The position numbers and the translations under genes are program-made. Shown piece after piece: positions 58,557 through 64,000 of a stretch of 64,000 nt of DNA. A model generated the notes under the pieces. That model had not been told where the DNA came from. It made no database searches and saw only the letters and a program-made list of their open reading frames with translations. How positions within the stretch are numbered: the first letter of the stretch is position 1; each line of letters begins with the position of its first letter. This stretch comes from Neptuniibacter marinus (GTDB lineage: Bacteria; Pseudomonadota; Gammaproteobacteria; Pseudomonadales; Balneatricaceae), in contig NZ_LUTR01000002.1 of the NCBI RefSeq assembly GCF_001597725.1, positions 124,001 through 188,000 of the forward strand, written 5' to 3'.

Positions 58557-59093
58557 CTACTGATTATCCGCACGGTGCTTCATGAGCATAGTAACAAAGT
58601 TACAGGGTCTATGGCGGCTATCCAGTTGATCAGAAATAACATCATCCCAACCCGTCCGACAAGCGCCAGTGGAACCCGGCAGACAGAAGATAACAGTACC
58701 ATTGGCCAAGCCACCTAGTGCTCGTGACTGAATAGTAGATGTGCCGATTTGTTGGGCTGAGATCTGACGGAATAATTCACCAAATCCCTCAATCGTTTTA
58801 TCAAATAATGGCTGCATCGCTTCTGGTGTAGAGTCACGTCCAGCGAATCCCGTTCCTCCAGTTGAAATAATGACATGTATCTCAGGATCTACGATCCACT
58901 TGGAAGCAATCGCCCGCATCTCATAAACGTCATCAATAACAATCTGGCGTGCTGCCAATTGATGGCCCGCGCTCTCTAAGCGTTCAATTAAAGCCTGCCC
59001 TGATGTATCTGTATCAATCGTTCTTGTATCAGAGACAGTCAGTACCGCTATATTTAACGGTGTAAATTCAGCATCTTTAGGTGTATGTGACAT
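58557..59093 (-). CDS. moaB: Molybdenum cofactor biosynthesis protein MoaB
   Basis: MoaB/Mog proteins bind and adenylate molybdopterin. The 178 residues have the MoCF motif TGGTGFAGRDSTPEAMQPLFDKTIEGFGELFRQ (key parts TGGTG and TPEA), the start LNIAVLTVSDTRT and the late FCLPGSTGA. It lies between moaA (44 nt upstream) and moeA (11 nt downstream). MoaB rather than MogA is chosen on overall form; adenylation activity varies within the family. Confidence 0.94.
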   Translation of the reverse strand: MSHTPKDAEFTPLNIAVLTVSDTRTIDTDTSGQALIERLESAGHQLAARQIVIDDVYEMRAIASKWIVDPEIHVIISTGGTGFAGRDSTPEAMQPLFDKTIEGFGELFRQISAQQIGTSTIQSRALGGLANGTVIFCLPGSTGACRTGWDDVISDQLDSRHRPCNFVTMLMKHRADNQ

Positions 59094-59137
59094 TCGGGAA
59101 TAATCCTAAAACTAAATTATTAAAAATAGGGGACGGT

Positions 59138-60139
59138 CTAACCGCCCGTCATATTCATAAAACGGACAATTTGGGGCTCTTCATCCAGATCAAACTCATG
59201 TTTCTCCGGTTTTAAATCCATCGCCTTCACAATAACCTGCTGCAAACGCTCTATATCATCCGGGTATTGACGTAGGGTTTCACGCAGATCAACTGAGTGT
59301 TCATTACCTAAACAAAGTAACAATCGACCTTCAACCGTCACTCTAACGCGATTACATTCTGAACAAAAATTATGGCTATGGGGGGAGATAAAACCAACTC
59401 GACTTTCCGAGTCTTGCATACGGTAATAACGGGATGGACCAGCGGTTCGCTCAGTGGTTGGCTCTAGCTGATAACGCTCACTAATAAGTGCGCTTACCTC
59501 ATCACTTGAGCAATACACTTTGGCACGATCATGCTCAGAGATATTACCTAGCGGCATCTCTTCAATAAAGCTGATATCAACTCCAGCGTCGCGCGCATAT
59601 TCAACAAGATCCAGCACCTCGTCGTCATTGCGACCTTTCATCACGACTGTATTCAGTTTTATACGGTCGAAGCCAATTTTTACAGCAGCATCAATACCCG
59701 CCAATACTTGAGCTAACTTGCCGGTACGGGTCATCTCTTTAAAGCGGTCGGCTCTAAGGCTATCGATACTAATATTTAAGCGATTCACACCTGCACTTTT
59801 CAGATCCGTTGCCATATCTAATAATTGCGAGCCATTAGTGGTGATGGATAACTCCGCATCGAGCTGCCCAACCCCACGAATCAGTTTTATAACATCCCTA
59901 CGTACAAGCGGTTCACCTCCTGTCAGGCGAATTTTCTTTACACCTAACCCGACAAAAGCTGCGGCAACTTGCTCAATCTCTTCTAAAGATAAAACCTGAG
60001 CATGGGGTAAAAATGTCATATTCTCAGCCATACAATACACGCACCGAAAATCACACCTATCGGTAACCGATAAGCGGATATAATCAACAGTGCGTCCAAA
60101 ACGATCGACGAGAGTAGTGTGTTTTGAAGTATTAGGCAT
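59138..60139 (-). CDS. moaA: GTP 3',8-cyclase MoaA
   Basis: MoaA is the radical-SAM enzyme that begins molybdenum cofactor synthesis from GTP. The first iron-sulfur site is Cys29, Cys33, Cys36 (CDFRCVYC). The second is in [23 protein letters not shown] ([12 protein letters not shown]) binds SAM, and the C-terminal Gly-Gly (NMTGG) needed for activity is present. The 333 residues match the family (E. coli 329). It is the first gene of the moaA-moaB-moeA run. No Moco riboswitch is evident in the 176-nt gap upstream. Confidence 0.97.
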   Translation of the reverse strand: MPNTSKHTTLVDRFGRTVDYIRLSVTDRCDFRCVYCMAENMTFLPHAQVLSLEEIEQVAAAFVGLGVKKIRLTGGEPLVRRDVIKLIRGVGQLDAELSITTNGSQLLDMATDLKSAGVNRLNISIDSLRADRFKEMTRTGKLAQVLAGIDAAVKIGFDRIKLNTVVMKGRNDDEVLDLVEYARDAGVDISFIEEMPLGNISEHDRAKVYCSSDEVSALISERYQLEPTTERTAGPSRYYRMQDSESRVGFISPHSHNFCSECNRVRVTVEGRLLLCLGNEHSVDLRETLRQYPDDIERLQQVIVKAMDLKPEKHEFDLDEEPQIVRFMNMTGG

Positions 60140-60315
60140 GAATCTCTTGCATACGCAGTATAAAGCTTTATTTTAGAGGCCTAAAATAGCATAGAATGCA
60201 GGAAAGCTGTGAATAAGTCAGGCACTACGCCTATTTATTCAAATAAGGCGCGAACAGAAAGCTTTCCCTTGTAAACTTTGTTATACAAAACACTACAGAG
60301 AAGATAAACACTATT

Positions 60316-60693
60316 ATGTACATAGCAATAAAACATATACACCTAACAGCCGTAGTATTAAGTATTAGCTTTTTTCTATTAAGAGCTTTTTGGGTTTTTC
60401 TAAAACCTAAAATGATGGAAAAACGTTGGGTAAAAGTTGCGCCCCATATTATTGACTCTGTATTGCTTATTAGTGCAATAACGCTAACCATTTTACTACA
60501 ACAATATCCCTTTGTGGATCACTGGCTAACCGCAAAATTACTCGCTTTAGTCTTATATATAGTCTTAGGCACAATCGCATTAAAAAGAGGGAAAACAGCA
60601 CTCATCAAACTAGGGGCCTTCTGTGCTGCTGTTGCGACATTTGCGTACATACTGACAGTCGCTTTTACACATTCAGCAATACCTTGGAGCTAA
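60316..60693 (+). CDS. SirB2-family membrane protein
   Basis: The 125-residue protein has four hydrophobic segments (about 5-27, 45-62, 70-88, 97-117) and the SirB2 family start KHIHLTAVVLSISFFLLRAFW. SirB2 (formerly thought to regulate invasion genes) is a small membrane protein of unknown function in many gammaproteobacteria. It is divergent from moaA and converges on the rfbD-like gene with only five bases between stops. No Shine-Dalgarno sequence is strong. Confidence 0.85.
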   Translation: MYIAIKHIHLTAVVLSISFFLLRAFWVFLKPKMMEKRWVKVAPHIIDSVLLISAITLTILLQQYPFVDHWLTAKLLALVLYIVLGTIALKRGKTALIKLGAFCAAVATFAYILTVAFTHSAIPWS

Positions 60694-60698
60694 AAGCT

Positions 60699-61616
60699 CT
60701 AAGGCTTTGATGAACTGTAGATAATACGCATCAGCCATTTCAACTCTTGTCGCCATGGCCGTTGCCGTATACCAAAAACGCTCAAAAGCTTTTTACAAGT
60801 CAGCACTGACGTATTAGGCCTTTGAGCTTCAGTTACATAATCTTTACTTGAGATCGGCACTAGCGTTTCAACTTTGAAATTTTCATAGCTACCCGCGGTG
60901 ATCAAAATTTCTTTGCAAAAGTCATAACGGTTTGTGATCTCTGCGCCACAGTAATGATAAGTGCCCCAAGCCTCAGCTCCACTATGAACCTGTTTCAGCA
61001 TAGCCAAAATAACTCTAGCGACATCAGATGCTGATGTTGGGCAGCCCCGACGATCACTTACCGCCTCAAGGGCATCCTGTGTTCTAGCCGCACCTAAGGT
61101 TCTTAGTACAAAGTTATTCCCTTGCTCACTAAACAACCAGCTCACCCGCAAAATAAGATGCTTTGGTAATACCTGTCGCAGAAGCTCTTCACCTTGCCAC
61201 TTACTATCACCATAGATACCTAGCGGCGCAACCTCATCATCTTCTGTATAGCCACTCGCATAGTGGCCATCAAACACATAATCGGTTGAGAGGTGAAACA
61301 TTGGAATGGAAAGATCACCACAGGCCAAGGCTAACTTCTCTACACCTTTTGCATTAACCGCATAACATAAATCAGCTTTATGCTCCGCCTCATCAACATG
61401 ATCGAATGCAGCACAATTAATAACGTAATCAGGTAGATAATGCGCTAACTGATCTCTGATCTGCTCTTCGTTGGTGATATCCAAAGCAGACTTATCTAAC
61501 GCAATAATTTCAAAAAATGAATCCGTTTCCCCTAAGCGAGTAAGACCCGTGCCAACTTGTCCTTTAGCACCGGTGATTAAAATTTTGACAGGTTTAAGAA
61601 GTAATTCCAGATCCAT
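60699..61616 (-). CDS. rfbD: dTDP-4-dehydrorhamnose reductase-like protein (RfbD family)
   Basis: RfbD enzymes reduce dTDP-4-keto-L-rhamnose to dTDP-L-rhamnose. The 305-residue protein has the Rossmann loop ITGAKGQVG, the short-chain dehydrogenase pair STDYVFDG and YGDSKWQGE (Tyr-x-x-x-Lys), and RVSWLFSEQGNNF. It is an orphan: no rfbA, rfbB or rfbC is adjacent, so the substrate could be another sugar nucleotide. A perfect TACCTA/TAGGTA inverted repeat lies just upstream (61633-61649). Confidence 0.85.
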   Translation of the reverse strand: MDLELLLKPVKILITGAKGQVGTGLTRLGETDSFFEIIALDKSALDITNEEQIRDQLAHYLPDYVINCAAFDHVDEAEHKADLCYAVNAKGVEKLALACGDLSIPMFHLSTDYVFDGHYASGYTEDDEVAPLGIYGDSKWQGEELLRQVLPKHLILRVSWLFSEQGNNFVLRTLGAARTQDALEAVSDRRGCPTSASDVARVILAMLKQVHSGAEAWGTYHYCGAEITNRYDFCKEILITAGSYENFKVETLVPISSKDYVTEAQRPNTSVLTCKKLLSVFGIRQRPWRQELKWLMRIIYSSSKP

Positions 61617-61808
61617 TCGTTTATTTAGACAATACCTACTTGTTAGGTAAGTACTGCTGCACTGTAGATTGAAGACAAAAAGCTATTCCATAAGATCGCT
61701 AGGGAATAAGTAAAAGATATACCTTAATCCGCTCATTAGGCTAGCGAAACTTTCCACATTGACCAATAAGGAATTAAAAGATCTTATACATATACAGTAA
61801 CAGCCCCT

Positions 61809-61835
61809 AGAAAAAGAAAACCTCGCAATGCGAGG
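61809..61835 (-). terminator. Orphan minus-strand terminator
   Basis: CCTCGC (61821-61826) pairs with GCGAGG (61830-61835). On the minus strand the stem is followed by TTTTCTTTTTCT. It lies about 200 bases beyond the gabD terminator and 190 bases before the rfbD start. Confidence 0.65.
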
Positions 61836-62038
61836 CATTCAATCTAAAACTGATTTATGAGTTTCGAGTTTATGGAAAACAATTAATGAAAGCAACGAAG
61901 TAAACCGCTCAATCGCGCGTTACTGAATAATCATACTTTCAAACAAACAGATCCAACCCAAAAGTCCATGATCTATACCGCAGCCCCACTAATCGGTAGA
62001 GCAAAAAACGGTTTATACTTAACCTTTTTATATTGAAT

Positions 62039-62060
62039 AAAAAAGCCCCTATTAAGGGGC
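62039..62060 (-). terminator. Rho-independent terminator of gabD
   Basis: GCCCCT (62045-62050) pairs with AGGGGC (62055-62060) around ATTA; a T run follows on the minus strand. Confidence 0.88.
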
Positions 62061-62099
62061 AAATATAGCAATACGGACGGCACAAGCTATAAAGTTAAA

Positions 62100-63554
62100 T
62101 CAACTAATCCCCATGCAGAGATACTTAATCTCAACATAGTCATCGATACCATACTTAGAACCTTCACGGCCTAATCCTGATTCTTTAATACCACCAAATG
62201 GCGCGACTTCTGTAGAAATGATACCTTCGTTAATACCCACCATACCGTATTCCAGTGCTTCAGAGACGCGCCAAACACGTCCTATATCTCGCGAATAGAA
62301 ATACGCAGCCAACCCAAATGGTGTGTCATTAGCCATCTGTACTACATCTTGCTCTTCAGTAAATGGGATCAAAGTCGCCACTGGGCCAAAAATCTCTTCC
62401 TGAGCAATACGCATATTATTATCAACGTTACTTAAAATCGTTGGGCGATAGCCGTTTATTACAGTCGTAAAGCGTTCACCACCACTCAGCAATGTTGCGC
62501 CATTATCCAACGCATCATTAACTAGGCTTTCAACTTTATTCAACGCACGGTCATCAATAAGTGGGCCTATTGCGACACCTTCATCAAATCCATTACCTAC
62601 CGCTAGCGCTTGTACCGCTGTCTTTAATTTCTCAGCAAAAGTGTCGTAAACCGCTTCATGAACAAAGATCCGATTAGTACAAACACAAGTCTGCCCCGCA
62701 TTACGGAATTTTGAAGCAATCACTCCGCTAATCGCTGCATCTAAGTCAGCATCATCAAAGACAATAAAAGGTGCATTACCTCCCAACTCCAACGAAACCT
62801 TCTTAACATTGCTAGCGCACTGCTCCGCTAATAACTTACCTACAGGTGTAGAGCCGGTAAACGATAGCTTACGTACACGAGAGTCCGCACACAGTACTTT
62901 GCCCACTTCCGGTGCATTCGTGGATGTAACAACATTAAACACCCCTTTAGGGAATCCCGCTTCGAGTGCAAGCTGAGCAAGTGCCAGCGCTGACAAGGGT
63001 GTAAGCTCCGATGGTTTAATGACTACCGGACAGCCCGCCGCTAGGGCCGGAGCCACTTTACGAGTAATCATCGCTATAGGGAAGTTCCACGGCGTGATGG
63101 CTGCAGCAACACCAATCGGCTGCTTAAGTACTAGCAGACGCTTATCACGACCATGTGGCGGAATAATATCCCCATAGACACGCTTCGCTTCTTCGGCAAA
63201 CCATTCAACAAACGATGCGCCATACAGCACTTCACCACGTGCTTCATTAACCGGTTTGCCTTGCTCTGACGTCATCAAAACAGCAAGATCATCTTGCGCT
63301 TCAATAATCAGATCAAACCATCGACGTAGCAATGCGCTGCGCTCTTTACCGGTATAAGCACTCCAATCGGAACGAGCCGCTTCAGCAGCGGTAATCGCAC
63401 GACGAGTATCATCAGCACCTAAGTCCGCGACTTCTGCAAGAACATCCCCTGTCGCTGGATTCTTAACGACAAAAACATCGCCGTTACTTGCATCACACCA
63501 CTGCCCATCAATAAAGGATTGCTGTTGTAATAAAGTAGAATTATTTAATTGCAT
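62100..63554 (-). CDS. gabD: NAD(P)-dependent succinate-semialdehyde dehydrogenase
   Basis: GabD oxidises succinate semialdehyde to succinate. The 484-residue enzyme (E. coli 482) of the aldehyde dehydrogenase family has the catalytic Glu in LELGGNAPF and Cys in GQTCVCTNR, PWNFPIAMITRK and the nucleotide-binding SFTGSTPVGKLL. Glutarate semialdehyde is an alternative substrate in the family. It follows the iron-type alcohol dehydrogenase by 162 bases in the same direction, which may make the semialdehyde from 4-hydroxybutyrate. It ends with a terminator. Confidence 0.93.
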   Translation of the reverse strand: MQLNNSTLLQQQSFIDGQWCDASNGDVFVVKNPATGDVLAEVADLGADDTRRAITAAEAARSDWSAYTGKERSALLRRWFDLIIEAQDDLAVLMTSEQGKPVNEARGEVLYGASFVEWFAEEAKRVYGDIIPPHGRDKRLLVLKQPIGVAAAITPWNFPIAMITRKVAPALAAGCPVVIKPSELTPLSALALAQLALEAGFPKGVFNVVTSTNAPEVGKVLCADSRVRKLSFTGSTPVGKLLAEQCASNVKKVSLELGGNAPFIVFDDADLDAAISGVIASKFRNAGQTCVCTNRIFVHEAVYDTFAEKLKTAVQALAVGNGFDEGVAIGPLIDDRALNKVESLVNDALDNGATLLSGGERFTTVINGYRPTILSNVDNNMRIAQEEIFGPVATLIPFTEEQDVVQMANDTPFGLAAYFYSRDIGRVWRVSEALEYGMVGINEGIISTEVAPFGGIKESGLGREGSKYGIDDYVEIKYLCMGIS

Positions 63555-63716
63555 TTAAAGGCCTCATACGGCAATTTTCTGTAACCTTGAACCTAACACG
63601 AACAAAGTTACTGGCATTTAGTTGGCTCTATCAATATAGACATGAATAAGCTGTTTTTAAGACGAAGTTTTTACCCCCCCAAAAAAAGCACTCCAATTTC
63701 ATATCAAAATGAGCTA

Positions 63717-64000
63717 TCACCACGCCGCTTGATAGATAGCTGTTGCATCCTCAAGGCTAACTTCACGTGGATTATTGACTAATAAACGAGTCTGCTTCAT
63801 GGCATCCCGGGCTAAAGTAGGTATTGCCGACTCTTCGATATCGTAATCACGTAGTTGCGGTAATATTCCTAGGGAGCGGTTTAGCTTATCTAGCGCTTCG
63901 ATGAATGCATTGCTTCGCTCTACAACATCAGCAATTTCTGCTAACTGAGGAAAAACCAACGGCGCTAACTCAGCATATTGCTCAGCACACTCAGACTGGT
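63717..64000 (-). CDS. Iron-containing alcohol dehydrogenase, C-terminal part (cut by window edge)
   Basis: The frame is open from the window end to 63717 (94 residues). It has the C-terminal pattern of group III iron-dependent alcohol dehydrogenases: CAEQYAEL, NAFIEALDKLNRSLGI, LPQLRDYDIEESAIPTLARDAMKQTRLLVNNPREVSLEDATAIYQAAW. Because it precedes a succinate-semialdehyde dehydrogenase, a 4-hydroxybutyrate or related short alcohol is a plausible substrate, but the metal and coenzyme sites are outside the window. The 162-nt gap to gabD carries a run of seven Cs and seven As near 63674-63687. Confidence 0.85.
   Translation of the reverse strand, partial: QSECAEQYAELAPLVFPQLAEIADVVERSNAFIEALDKLNRSLGILPQLRDYDIEESAIPTLARDAMKQTRLLVNNPREVSLEDATAIYQAAW

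Larger units (their letters stand above)
61617..62099. other. 483-nt non-coding stretch between rfbD and gabD
   Basis: I see no gene with a ribosome-binding site here. It holds the inverted repeat TACCTA-CTTGT-TAGGTA at 61633-61649 close to the rfbD start, a minus-strand terminator at 61809-61835 that belongs to no annotated gene, and the gabD terminator at 62039-62060. The 200 bases between the two terminators could encode a small RNA ending at the first. Confidence 0.6.

Overview
The window looks like chromosomal core DNA of a marine gammaproteobacterium of the Oceanospirillales type (Neptuniibacter, Amphritea, Neptunomonas and Marinobacterium are plausible relatives). The basis is a moderate GC content, protein sequences close to Pseudomonas and Oceanospirillales forms, and a gene order from clpB (21 kb) to ispB (52 kb) that follows the one known from Pseudomonas aeruginosa: clpB, pgeF, rluD, bamD, thiO, minor pilins, fkpB, lspA, ileS, ribF, murJ, rpsT, proB, obgE, rpmA, rplU, ispB. 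I see no rRNA, tRNA, insertion sequence, prophage or CRISPR array. The genus assignment is inference.

Region by region. 1-9.8 kb: housekeeping genes, namely the end of ppnP, serA, an alpha/beta hydrolase, glcB, a sirtuin, ppiC, a membrane diguanylate cyclase and a di-haem cytochrome c peroxidase behind a 19-bp perfect palindrome resembling a Fur box. 9.9-12.4 kb: ilvI-ilvH with a leader of about 270 nt holding crossing complementary segments. 12.5-14.5 kb: a small orphan protein, a response regulator with an unrecognised C-terminal half, and a lipoprotein. 14.8-20.9 kb: an iron cassette (AraC regulator, RhtX/FptX-like permease, TonB-dependent receptor, siderophore-interacting reductase) with Fur-like sites and an unusual pentanucleotide repeat before the permease. 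21-23.7 kb: clpB with a heat-shock type promoter.

23.8-26.5 kb holds the most unusual locus: two tandem copies of a two-gene module. Each encodes a Ras-like GTPase of the COG2229 (Streptomyces conservon CvnD) type fused to a roadblock/LC7-like domain, translationally coupled to a small LC7-like partner. 26.9-32.5 kb: ddpX, pgeF, rluD, bamD, nadE and thiO. 32.5-40.5 kb: the type IV minor pilin operon fimU-pilV-pilW-pilX-pilY1-pilE plus an extra FimT/GspH-like gene; PilY1 carries a lectin-like insertion. 40.6-52 kb: the ribF-ileS-lspA-fkpB operon (without ispH), murJ, rpsT, proB, obgE, rplU-rpmA and ispB. 52-54.6 kb: tpm, fabA and fabB. 54.6-60.1 kb: a molybdenum cofactor cluster (moaA, moaB, moeA, moaC, moaD, no moaE) interleaved with two acyltransferases. 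60.2-64 kb: a SirB2-family membrane protein, an orphan rfbD-like reductase, a 483-nt non-coding stretch with a possible small RNA, gabD and the end of an iron-type alcohol dehydrogenase.

How it fits together: most genes are conserved housekeeping. The accessory biology lies in the iron-uptake cassette, the duplicated GTPase modules and the type IV pilus tip genes. Start codons were moved from the longest open frame where a Shine-Dalgarno sequence, operon overlap or family alignment argued for it; each case is stated.
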